From: GCA-003244245 sp050700055 | GTDB taxonomy: Bacteria > Actinomycetota > Actinomycetes > Mycobacteriales > Pseudonocardiaceae | Length of the DNA stretch: 64,000 nucleotides | Direction of reading: 5' to 3' | Assembly: GCA_050700055.1 (NCBI GenBank) | Contig: JBOHGE010000007.1 | Coordinates: 81,204 to 145,203 of the forward strand | Shown: piece after piece, positions 54,196-63,385 of the stretch | How positions within the stretch are numbered: position 1 is the first letter of the stretch | How the letters are laid out: each line of letters starts with the position of its first letter | Position numbers and translations under genes: made by a program | Notes under the pieces: generated by a model | What the model was told of the DNA's origin: nothing | Databases searched by the model: none | What the model saw: only the letters and a program-made list of their open reading frames with translations

Positions 54196-54216
54196 TTAAT
54201 ACAGGTATATCGTCGT

Positions 54217-54233
54217 TAGTATCATTGATACTA
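54217..54233. promoter_or_regulatory. 17-nt perfect palindrome upstream of Fic gene
   Basis: TAGTATCA (54217-54224), central T, TGATACTA (54226-54233). It is 22 nt downstream of the CRP-type site and 25 nt before the Fic frame, a good position for a repressor operator. Confidence 0.6.
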
Positions 54234-54258
54234 TCATTTACGCAAACTAATTACACCA

Positions 54259-55461
54259 ATGAAGCCAACGCATAGAAACAGATTATCGATGCTTCGGGGG
54301 GTGGAAGACATGATCTACAAGACGCCGGAGCTCGGACCAGAAGAGGCAGCAGCGCTCAGGACGATCGAGCGCGTTCGCAAGCAACTCAGATACACTACGG
54401 CGGAACGTCGCCGGTGGGTGGGGTCGGTGCGCCGTGTGCTTGCAGCACGCGCCATCCAGGGCTCGAACAGCATCGAGGGCTACAACGTCTCAGTGGAAGA
54501 TGCAATCGCCGCCATCGAGGGTGAGGACCTGGCCGACGCCCGAATCCAGGACGCACAGGCCGTGTCAGGCTATCGTCGCGCCATGACGTACGTCATCAAC
54601 CTGGCGAAAGATGATCACTTTGAGTACAACCCGACGCTAGCGCGAAGTCTCCATTTCATGATGACGGAATATTCCTCTGACGCTTGGCCGGGCCGTTGGC
54701 GACCCGGGCCTATTTGGATTCGAAACGATAGCACTGGTGATGTCGTATACGAAGCACCTGAAAGTGGTGTCGTTCCCCAACTTATTGACGAGTTAGTCCA
54801 CGACCTTGGCTCCGACGCGACCACTCCCCCTATCGTGCGTGCAGCCATGGCACACCTCAATCTTGTGATGATTCACCCCTTCCGTGACGGCAATGGACGA
54901 ATGTCGCGCTGCATTCAGACACTAGTCTTGGCTCGCGAACAAATCCTCGCACAAGAATTATGCAGTATCGAGGAGTACCTAGGTAGAAATACAAGCGCGT
55001 ACTACGACGTGCTAGCCCGCGTCGGACGGGGAGAATGGGACCCGACGAACGATGCGAGGCCATGGGTACACTTTTGCCTTGAAGCGCATTACGTCCAAGC
55101 GGAAAGTGTTCTACGTCGCATTCGAGAGTCTGGACAGATGTGGGCGGAGATCGAAGAAATCCGAGAGCTATACGGCCTACCGGAGCGCACCACAGCCGCA
55201 CTTTTCGATGCAACCATGGGACTCAAGGTACGCAATTCGAGCTACCGAGCGCTACTACGAAGCTGGGAGGAATCGGTCTCTCTCCAGGTGGCTACGACCG
55301 ACCTGCGATCAATGGTCAAATCCGGCCTCCTGCATGCGCACGGGAGAAACCGCGGTGCTTATTACGACGCTGCCGAACCACTGCGTGCCATAAGAGTGCG
55401 GGCTCGGAGCTCCCGTCAGCCGATTGATACATCGTCGCTATTCGACCCGAATATCCCATAA
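54259..55461 (+). CDS. Fic-domain protein (AMP transferase), class II
   Basis: The product of about 400 residues has the Fic core motif HPFRDGNGRMSR (complete H-x-F-x-D-G-N-G-R-x-x-R) and, N-terminal to it, an inhibitory motif in GSNSIEGYN, S-x-x-x-E-G, which marks a class II, self-inhibited Fic. C-terminal to the core a winged-helix-like region (SYRALLRSWEESVSLQVATTDLRSMVKSGLLHA) may bind DNA. It probably AMPylates a target protein. ATG 54259 or ATG 54310 (MIYKTPELGPEE). Codon use and base content are clearly lower in GC than the neighbours, so it was probably acquired. Confidence 0.88.
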   Translation: MKPTHRNRLSMLRGVEDMIYKTPELGPEEAAALRTIERVRKQLRYTTAERRRWVGSVRRVLAARAIQGSNSIEGYNVSVEDAIAAIEGEDLADARIQDAQAVSGYRRAMTYVINLAKDDHFEYNPTLARSLHFMMTEYSSDAWPGRWRPGPIWIRNDSTGDVVYEAPESGVVPQLIDELVHDLGSDATTPPIVRAAMAHLNLVMIHPFRDGNGRMSRCIQTLVLAREQILAQELCSIEEYLGRNTSAYYDVLARVGRGEWDPTNDARPWVHFCLEAHYVQAESVLRRIRESGQMWAEIEEIRELYGLPERTTAALFDATMGLKVRNSSYRALLRSWEESVSLQVATTDLRSMVKSGLLHAHGRNRGAYYDAAEPLRAIRVRARSSRQPIDTSSLFDPNIP

Positions 55462-55470
55462 CAATGAGAC

Positions 55471-56517
55471 TTACTGTTTGGCGCGGCTGGGCTGCACCCG
55501 CAGCGGCTCGCCGGGCATCTTCGGGTACTCCGGCGGGTAGGGCAGATCGTCCAAGCCGTGGTCTCGCTCGTCGCGCACCGCCCACTCCAGCAGCGTCTCC
55601 AGGCCGAACGACGTACCGTCCAACCCGGCGTGCGGGTCCCCCCGCTCAGCGAGCAGCGCGGGCACCGTCAGCAGGTCGAAATCGTCGGGGTGCAGCTGCG
55701 GCAGGTCATCCCAGGCCACCGGCATCGACACGGTGGCCCGCGGGGTCCCGCGCACCGACCACGCCGACGCGATCGTACGATCCCGGGCGGCCTGGTTGAA
55801 GTCCAGGAACACTCGTTGACCGCGCTCCTCCTTCCACCAGGACACGGTGGCCCGGTCCGGGATCCGCCGCGCCACCTCCCGAGCCAGCGCGATCACCGCC
55901 CGGCGAACCTGCACGAAGGTCCACTGCGGGCGGATCCGGACCGCGACGTGAATCCCGCGGCCCCCCGAGGTCTTGGGGTAACCGACCATGCCTGCCTCAG
56001 CCAGCACCGCACGCACCACCCCGGCCACCGCAACGGCGTCGACGAAGCCGGTCCCCGGCTGCGGGTCCAGGTCCACCCGCAGCTCGTCGGGATGATCCAC
56101 CCGGGGGCGCCGTACCGGCCACGGATGGAAGTCGAGAGTGCCCAGGTTCGCCGCCCAGACCAGCACTGCCGGCTCGGTCGGGCACACCTGGCGGGCAGTG
56201 CGTCCAGACGGAAAGGTGATCTCCACCGAGTCCACCCAGTCCGGTGCCCCTCGCGGGACCCGCTTGGCGTAGAAGGGTTGCCCGGCCACCCCGTCCACGA
56301 ACCGCTTCAGCGTGACCGGCCGCTGCGCGAGCACGCCGAGCAGTGGCCCGGACACCGCGAGGTAGTACTCCACGACCTGCCGCTTGGTGATACCGCGCTG
56401 CGGGAAATACACCTTGTCCGGGTTGGACACCCGCACGGTGCGTTCGACCCCAGGGCGCTCGACCCCAGGGCCGGGCACCGTGAATTCCAGCACGTCAGCA
56501 CGACCCACGATCAGCAA
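55471..56517 (-). CDS. Stand-alone LigD-type primase/polymerase (NHEJ)
   Basis: The 348-residue protein is the AEP polymerase domain of LigD: VRVSNPDKVYFPQRGITKRQVVEYYL, the catalytic Asp pair in LRVDLDPQPG, SGGRGIHVAVRI and FLDFNQAARDRTIASAWSVRGTPRATVSMPVAWDDL. The ligase and nuclease domains and a ku gene are not beside it. An early GPGVERPGVERT is a small tandem duplication. It should fill or extend ends during break repair. Confidence 0.92.
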   Translation of the reverse strand: MLIVGRADVLEFTVPGPGVERPGVERTVRVSNPDKVYFPQRGITKRQVVEYYLAVSGPLLGVLAQRPVTLKRFVDGVAGQPFYAKRVPRGAPDWVDSVEITFPSGRTARQVCPTEPAVLVWAANLGTLDFHPWPVRRPRVDHPDELRVDLDPQPGTGFVDAVAVAGVVRAVLAEAGMVGYPKTSGGRGIHVAVRIRPQWTFVQVRRAVIALAREVARRIPDRATVSWWKEERGQRVFLDFNQAARDRTIASAWSVRGTPRATVSMPVAWDDLPQLHPDDFDLLTVPALLAERGDPHAGLDGTSFGLETLLEWAVRDERDHGLDDLPYPPEYPKMPGEPLRVQPSRAKQ

Positions 56518-56546
56518 GCTAGCGTGTCACGAGCTACGGTGGCCAG

Positions 56547-56864
56547 GTGGTAGGCAGCGAACCGCAGTCCGACCGGCCGGGTGCCGAGGAGCACCGCCGG
56601 CTGCACGACGAGCTGATCGGTTTGGACCGCGACGATCCGGAGGTGCAGGCGTTCGCCGAGCATCTCGACCGCACCCACCGGCAACGTCCCGGGTTCACCG
56701 TCGAGGGAGAGCTGTCCGGCGTCCGGGACTTCGCCGAGTCGGCCAACCGCGCGCAGGGCCCACGATGGGCCGCCGCGGCCCTGGTGACGGCTCTGATCCT
56801 GCTCGGAGTGGCCGTCGCGCTGTGGGAGACGGTGACGTTCATCCTCACCACCCTGCTGGACTGA
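56547..56864 (+). CDS. Small membrane-anchored hypothetical protein
   Basis: A 105-residue protein with a charged soluble part (EEHRRLHDELIGLDRDDPEVQAFAEHLDRTH) and one C-terminal helix (WAAAALVTALILLGVAVALWETVTFI). It is divergent from the LigD-type gene by 29 nt. Family not recognised. Confidence 0.6.
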   Translation: MVGSEPQSDRPGAEEHRRLHDELIGLDRDDPEVQAFAEHLDRTHRQRPGFTVEGELSGVRDFAESANRAQGPRWAAAALVTALILLGVAVALWETVTFILTTLLD

Positions 56865-56904
56865 CGACGGGCTGGGCTGACGACGGAGCTGGGCTGACGA
56901 CAGG

Positions 56905-57162
56905 TCAGGCGCGTTCGCAGATCCGCCGCACGACGGCAGCGGCGTTGGTCGCGGCGGTGGAGTACTCCCGGGTGAACACCTCGGCCCAGGCGTCCCACAG
57001 CGCGCGGTCCCAGTCGTCCGCCATCACCTCGAGCGCGGGAACCGCCAGACCGAGGACGGCGACGAAGGGCACGTTCGCGTCCTGGCAGGCATGCGCAGCC
57101 GCGGCGGCGTCCATGTCGACCGCGGCGGCGTCGTCACCAAGGTACGGGTCTGGAGTGGTCAT
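56905..57162 (-). CDS. Small hypothetical protein
   Basis: An 85-residue frame, MTTPDPYLGDDAAAVDMDAAAAAHACQD, then VPFVAVLGLAVPALEVMADDWDRALWDAWAEVFTREYS. Acidic and helical; no family recognised. ATG at 57162. It converges with the gene at 56547 and is divergent from msrB. Confidence 0.5.
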   Translation of the reverse strand: MTTPDPYLGDDAAAVDMDAAAAAHACQDANVPFVAVLGLAVPALEVMADDWDRALWDAWAEVFTREYSTAATNAAAVVRRICERA

Positions 57163-57247
57163 GGTCGGGCACCCCAGCTTTCGTGACGCCGGCCCCCGCC
57201 GGCGCAACCCTAAGGTAATCAGCTGCCACCCGGGTAGCGTATTAACT

Positions 57248-57688
57248 ATGGATCCGGTCAAGGGCGTGGCACCCGAGGTCGTCAAATCGGACGCGGAATG
57301 GCGCGCGCAGCTCACCCCGCAGGAGTACGCCGTGCTGCGCAGAGCGGGCACCGAGCCGCCGGGGACCGGCGAGTACGAGCACACCAAGACGCCCGGGGTG
57401 TACGAGTGCCGGGCCTGCGGGGCCGAGCTGTTCCGCAGCGATCACAAGTTCGAGTCGCACTGCGGGTGGCCGTCGTTCTTCACCCCACTGGCCGGTGCCG
57501 CGGTGCTGCTGCGCGAGGACCGCGGCATGTTCATGAAGCGGGTCGAGGTGCTCTGCGCCACCTGCCACAGCCACCTGGGTCACGTCTTCGCGGGCGAGGG
57601 CTACGACACCCCCACCGATCAGCGCTACTGCATCAACTCGATCTCACTGCGGCTGGTGCCCGATGTGGCTGAGACTCAGCCCAGCTGA
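57248..57688 (+). CDS. msrB: Peptide-methionine (R)-S-oxide reductase MsrB
   Basis: A 146-residue enzyme that repairs methionine R-sulfoxide. Visible are zinc Cys pairs in YECRACGAELF and VLCATCHSHLGHVF, SHCGWPSFF, and the catalytic Cys in DQRYCINSISL. Cytoplasmic. ATG 57248. A terminator hairpin follows at 57717. Confidence 0.96.
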   Translation: MDPVKGVAPEVVKSDAEWRAQLTPQEYAVLRRAGTEPPGTGEYEHTKTPGVYECRACGAELFRSDHKFESHCGWPSFFTPLAGAAVLLREDRGMFMKRVEVLCATCHSHLGHVFAGEGYDTPTDQRYCINSISLRLVPDVAETQPS

Positions 57689-57716
57689 GGAACCCGCAAT
57701 ATGCGGGAGCCATCCT

Positions 57717-57750
57717 GCCCACAAGGGCACCCACATCTGCTCTTGTGGGC
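57717..57750 (+). terminator. Hairpin after msrB
   Basis: GCCCACAAG at 57717-57725 pairs with CTTGTGGGC at 57742-57750, 29 nt after the msrB stop. Likely terminator. Confidence 0.65.
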
Positions 57751-58049
57751 CTCGCCACCGTCTGGCCGGGTGGCCGCACGGTCACCATTCCGGGCGCATC
57801 CGAGCAGCGTGACGGTCATGGCAGCGAAAACAATCTATGCAACCGGCGAGAAGATACGGATCATCTACGTGCTGGGGTGGCCAAATATCGCTTCACCGCA
57901 CCTGGCCGACACGACCTGGTGTGGCGACGAATGGTGACCCCTGACAGTTCGACTGGCCCGCCGAGCGCGGATGGGCAATCCTCGCCGCGCCCGTGCAGAC
58001 TGACAATCCAGAACTGATAACCGCCATCCAGTTCGCTGACCCCCTCAGC

Positions 58050-58120
58050 GCAATCTGGGGACAGAACGCAGTAATTCTGGCTCGTTTACTGCAATCTGGG
58101 GACAGATTGCAGTAAACGAG
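58050..58120. repeat. Duplicated palindromic element with an 18-bp perfect hairpin
   Basis: CTCGTTTACTGCAATCTG (58081-58098) pairs perfectly with 58103-58120 around a GGGA loop. A 25-nt part of it (58091-58115) occurs 41 nt earlier (58050-58074) with two mismatches, in which the hairpin is weakened. It ends 33 nt from the hemQ stop and may terminate hemQ transcription. Confidence 0.75.
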
Positions 58121-58152
58121 GAGAAGCCGCCGCTATCGCATTCCGGCTCTTA

Positions 58153-58848
58153 CTAAGGCAGGGCGGCGACCAGCTCGGTGACCGGCACTCGGGGGCCGGT
58201 GTAGAACGGCACCTCCTCGCGGACGTGCCGCCGGGCCCGGCTGGCTCGCAGCGCGCGCATCAGGTCGAGGATGCGGTGCAACTCATCGGCCTCGAACGCG
58301 AGGATCCACTCGTAGTCACCCAGCCCGAACGAGGCAACCGTGTTGGCCCGCACATCGGGATAGTCCCGGGCCTGCCTGCCGTGCTCGGCGAGCAGCTCGC
58401 GGCGTTCGGCGTCGGGCAGCAGGTACCACTCGTAGGAGCGCACGAACGGGTAGACGCAGACGTAGCGCTGGGGCTGCTCACCGGCCAGGAACGCCGGCAC
58501 GTGGCTCTTGTTGAACTCCGCGGGGCGGTGCAGCGCCACCGTCGACCACACCGGCACGCTGACCCGACCTAGCGCGGTGGCCCGGCGCAGGTCGGCATAC
58601 CCGGCCTGCAACACCTCGATCTCCTCGGCGTGCCACCAGATCATCCAGTCCGCGTCGGCACGCAGACCGGCGAGGTCGTAGACCCCGCGCACCACCACGC
58701 CCTTGCCCTCCAGCGCATCGAGGTAGTGCTGCGCCTCGCTCGCCACCTCGGCCCGGTCGGCGGGTAACCGGCCGGGCTCGACCCGGAAAACCGACCACAT
58801 GGTGTAGCGGATGGTGGAGTTCAGCACGGCGTAGTCCAGACGGCTCAT
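58153..58848 (-). CDS. hemQ: Coproheme decarboxylase HemQ (chlorite dismutase-like)
   Basis: The 231-residue enzyme converts coproheme to haem b, the last step of the Gram-positive branch. It shows NSTIRYTMWSVFRV, DWMIWWHAEEIEVLQ, FNKSHVPAFL, VYPFVRSYEWYLL (conserved active-site Tyr region) and EHGRQARDYPDVRANTVASFGLGDYEWILAFE, containing the haem-ligand His region. It starts 12 nt after hemY. Confidence 0.96.
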   Translation of the reverse strand: MSRLDYAVLNSTIRYTMWSVFRVEPGRLPADRAEVASEAQHYLDALEGKGVVVRGVYDLAGLRADADWMIWWHAEEIEVLQAGYADLRRATALGRVSVPVWSTVALHRPAEFNKSHVPAFLAGEQPQRYVCVYPFVRSYEWYLLPDAERRELLAEHGRQARDYPDVRANTVASFGLGDYEWILAFEADELHRILDLMRALRASRARRHVREEVPFYTGPRVPVTELVAALP

Positions 58849-58860
58849 AGCTTCATCGTC

Positions 58861-60296
58861 TCACCGCCGCGGTCCCGGTACCTGGCTGTCCAGGTACGCG
58901 GCGATCCGGCGGGCCGCGGCGTCAGCCGTAGCGATGCAGGCCGGCAGACCAACCCCGTGCAGGGTGGCGCCAGCGACTGCCAGGCCGGCCCACCCGGCGA
59001 TGGCCCGCTCCAGGGCAGCGACGGCATCGACGTGCCCGGGCGCGTACTGCGGCAGGCCGCCACCCCAGCGCGCCACCACGGTGTCCACCGGCATGGCCGT
59101 GATCCCGGTGAGCGCGGCGAGATCGGCGCGCACCGCATCGACCAGTTCTGCATCGGCACGTTGCAGCACCCGGGCCTCACCGTGGCGGCCCAGCGAGGCC
59201 CGGACCAGCAGCACCTCCCGCGACGACGCATGTACCCACTTGCGCCCGGAAAAGGTGAACGCTTTGACCGACAGCCGCTCGCCGGCAGCCACCAGCACCC
59301 CGGATGCCTCCGGCAAAGCCTGCGCGGCATCCAGCGGCAACGCGAGCCCGACCACCGCACAGGAGGCGACCTCGACCCGGCCTGCGGCAGCCGAGGCAGC
59401 GGGCAACGGATCAGCCAGCAGCCGCCACAAGGCGGGGGCCGGCACCGCGAGCAGCACAGCGTCGGCGTCCAGATGCTCGTGCTCACCAGCGCCGAGCAGG
59501 CGACTGCCCAGTTCCAGCCGCCAACCACCGGCGGTGCGGGCCAGCCCGCACACCGGTAGCCCCAGCCGCAGACGCACCGCCGCAGCAGTCACCAATGCAT
59601 CCACCAGACCACTGAGCCCGCCACTCAGGGTGCCGAACACCGGAGACCGCGTGCCGCCAGCCGGCAACACAGCGCTGGCCGGCAACACAGCGCCGGCTGC
59701 GGCGAGCAGCGACCCGGCGCCGCGGTCGAGCGCGGTAGCCACCGCGGGCAGCGTGGCCCGCAGCCCCAGCGCGTCCGCGCGTCCGGCGTACACCCCACCC
59801 AACAGCGGGTCGACCAGCCGGTCGACCAGCTCGTCACCGGCCCGCTCGCGCAGCAGCGTTCCGACCGCGGCATCGCGCCCAGGCTCCCAGCACAGCGGCA
59901 CCGTAGGTTCCGCGGCCACTCGCGCAACCCCCTGCGCGGACAGCAGGCCGGTGACGTCGGAAGCCGCGCCGGGCAAGCCCAGCACGGTGCGGGTGGGCAG
60001 CGCCACGGTCCGCCCCGCAGCCCGCACAGTGGGGGCCGCCGGGGTGGGGTGCACGAGCTGCCCGCCGAGCCCCAGTTCCTCGATCAGCCCGACGGCCTCC
60101 GGCCGGCGCATCAGGAACGCCTCCGCGCCCACGTCCAGCGTTAGACCGCCGAGCTGCACGGTGCGCAGCGCCCCACCGAGCCGCCGCGAGCCCTCGACGA
60201 GCGTGATCTCGGCGGTCGGACCGAGCAGCGTGCGCAACCGGTAGGCCGCGGTCAGCCCGGAGATCCCGCCTCCCACCACGGCGACCCGGGAACCGC

Positions 60297-60300
<4 letters not shown>
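58861..60300 (-). CDS. hemY: Coproporphyrinogen III oxidase (HemY/HemG type)
   Basis: A 479-residue FAD enzyme that oxidises coproporphyrinogen III in this pathway type. The N-terminal FAD fold is VAVVGGGISGLTAAYRLR; EGSRRLGGALRTV and a C-terminal GVGLPACIATADAAARRIA complete the family pattern. The GTG at 60298-60300 overlaps the hemE stop (GTGA), fixing the start. Ferrochelatase is not in the window. Confidence 0.95.
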
Positions 60301-61379
<1,079 letters not shown>

Positions 61380-61519
61380 CGTCGCACGGCTCGGGCCGTG
61401 GTCCAGGCCCGGGGTTGGGCCCCGATTGGCGAGCTGCTCCGGCGTGGCGCACAGCTTCCCCGGTCTGGTCGTGCGACGGTGTGCTCGGGGAAAACCCCAC
61501 AGTCCCGGCGGAGGTCTGC

Positions 61520-61735
61520 GTGTCCCGGCGCGATGCCGAAGAGCGGCAAGTCAGTATCGACGTGGCCTGGTGCCCGGTTTGTCGGGCCGACTGCACGGTG
61601 GAGGTCACCGCACTGGCCGGCGACCCCGAGCCGGTCGCCATCTGCGTGGGCTGCGATCTCGGGATGCAGGCCGGGTGGCTACTCGAGACCGCCTACGAGA
61701 TGGGCATGGCCGGCCGCGCCGTGCCGGCACCGTGA
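61520..61735 (+). CDS. Small zinc-ribbon protein
   Basis: A 71-residue protein with paired Cys: AWCPVCRADCTVEV and AICVGCDLGMQAGW. GTG 61520 has GGAGG 5 nt upstream. Its stop overlaps the next possible start (GTGA). Likely a metal-bound accessory protein; function unknown. Confidence 0.65.
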   Translation: MSRRDAEERQVSIDVAWCPVCRADCTVEVTALAGDPEPVAICVGCDLGMQAGWLLETAYEMGMAGRAVPAP

Positions 61736-62385
61736 ACCGTCCCCCGGTGACTCCCTTGACCCCGCGCCCTGCGCAGCGGAGTTTCGGTGCAGCCGCCGGC
61801 GACGGTGCTTCTACAGTTCCCGGTGTGCCGGACCGAGCCGATGCTCCCGAGGTCTTCTGCCGGGCGGTGGCCTCGCTGAACGCGGTGCGGCCCCGGTCCG
61901 AGATACAGTTCGAGGCTATCCCGGCTCCGCAGCGGCTGGCGCCCTGGACCTACGCCTGGGGCCTTGAGCTCTCCGGCTCCGGCCACACATCGGCGACAGG
62001 TCGGTTTGTGCTCTTGCACGACCCGGACGGCCAGGAGGCATGGGACGGCACCCTGCGGCTGGTGGGCTTCGTCCGCGCCGAGCTGGATGTCGAGCTCGCC
62101 GGTGACCCGCTGCTGCCGGCAGTGGGCTGGTCCTGGCTCACCGACGCGCTGAGTGGCTTCGGTGCCGCACACACCGCCTTGGGCGGCACGGTCACCCTGA
62201 CCTCGTCGGCCCGGTTCGGCGCTATCACCGGACCCGAGCGGACGGATGACATCGAGCTGCGGGCGTCGTGGACGCCGACCGGCGACACGCTCACCGCCCA
62301 TGGCGAAGCTTTCTGCGAGCTGATGGCGGCAGCTGCCGGGCTGCCGCCGGTCGGAGTTGTGGCATTCGGTAGGCGGCCCGACTGA
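61732..62385 (+). CDS. DUF3000 family protein
   Basis: The product of about 217 residues has the DUF3000 pattern: FCRAVASLNAVRPRSEIQFEAIPAPQRLAPWTYAWGLEL, GRFVLLHDPDGQEAWDGTLRLVGFVRAELD and AVGWSWLTDALSGFGAAHTALGGTVT. The GTG at 61732 overlaps the zinc-ribbon gene; GTG 61825 gives an N-terminus closer to the family. In actinobacteria this gene often lies between hemE and rnd, as here. Function unknown. Confidence 0.88.
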   Translation: MNRPPVTPLTPRPAQRSFGAAAGDGASTVPGVPDRADAPEVFCRAVASLNAVRPRSEIQFEAIPAPQRLAPWTYAWGLELSGSGHTSATGRFVLLHDPDGQEAWDGTLRLVGFVRAELDVELAGDPLLPAVGWSWLTDALSGFGAAHTALGGTVTLTSSARFGAITGPERTDDIELRASWTPTGDTLTAHGEAFCELMAAAAGLPPVGVVAFGRRPD

Positions 62386-62668
62386 TCCACGCCCCCGCCG
62401 CGACCTGTCGTGTCTCGTCAAGGGCTTGAGTCATCCGGCGCAGTTGCGTCGCTACCAGCCTTGACCCGGATCGCCCAACCGGGTGACCGTCGATGGCGTC
62501 TTTGCACGCACATCGGCAAGAAACGTTCGGTCGTGGCTCCCCGTTAGGCCGCTCGGACGGCTACTCTCCCCCGTACGACACCATCCTCGGGTCGAGCGGC
62601 GGCGCGGTCGCTCGGACGGGGTCCCGGTGTGCGGTCGGGGGCACGACCGACTCCAGGGAGGTAGCGAC

Positions 62669-63385
62669 GTGGCTGCTGTCGGATATGGCGCGACCGTGAG
62701 GTCAGCTCCATCCGGCGCCTTGCCGGCGTCATTGGTCCCGCATCCGCGGGAGGAACTGTTCACCGTGCTGGTGGTCGACGACCATCCGTTACTGCGTGAA
62801 GCTATAGCTTCACGTTTAGTGACGATGGGCGCGGTCACTGTGCATGAGGCCGCATCGGTGGCCGAGGCGAGGACACGCGCCCTCGCCTCGGGTCCGTGCG
62901 ATCTCGTCATACTTGATCTGACCCTGCCCGATGGCAGCGGGCTGGACCTGATCGGCGAGTTGCGCGGCCAGGGCTGGCCGCGCATCGTCGTGCTCGCGTC
63001 GTCGGACGATCCGCATGCGGTCCGCACGGCTTTCCAGAGTGGAGCGCAGGCATACCTGCTCAAGTCGGCGTCCCCGTCAGTGGTTACCGACGGCGTGCGC
63101 CGAGTGCTGGAAGGTGGGGTTTACGCAGACCCCACGGTGGCACCGATGCTGGCATCCGGCACCCGGGTGCCGGGCACCGACAACACCCCTCGCGAGCTGT
63201 CCGGTCGGGAGGTCGAGGTGCTGCAACTGGTGGCCGACGGCCAGTCCAACAAGGAGATCGGTGAGGCGCTGAACCTGTCCGCGCTCACCGTGAAAAGTCA
63301 CCTGTCCCGGATCGGGCGCAAGCTCGGCACTGGCGACCGGGCGCAGATGGTCGCCTTGGCGATGCGTGCGGGGGTCATCCGCTGA
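62669..63385 (+). CDS. NarL/LuxR-family response regulator
   Basis: The 238-residue protein has a receiver domain (VLVVDDHPLLREAIASRL; Asp in LVILDLTLPDG; Lys in YLLKSA) and a LuxR HTH (LSGREVEVLQLVADGQSNKEIGEALNLSALTVKSHLSRI). The GTG at 62669 has GGAGG with 7-nt spacing, better than a frame extending to 62483. No kinase gene is adjacent. Its stop overlaps the RNase D start (CTGA). Confidence 0.9.
   Translation: MAAVGYGATVRSAPSGALPASLVPHPREELFTVLVVDDHPLLREAIASRLVTMGAVTVHEAASVAEARTRALASGPCDLVILDLTLPDGSGLDLIGELRGQGWPRIVVLASSDDPHAVRTAFQSGAQAYLLKSASPSVVTDGVRRVLEGGVYADPTVAPMLASGTRVPGTDNTPRELSGREVEVLQLVADGQSNKEIGEALNLSALTVKSHLSRIGRKLGTGDRAQMVALAMRAGVIR

Noticed and set aside
57701..57937. Small plus frame after msrB
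   Set aside because: It overlaps the terminator hairpin and shows no ribosome site or family pattern.
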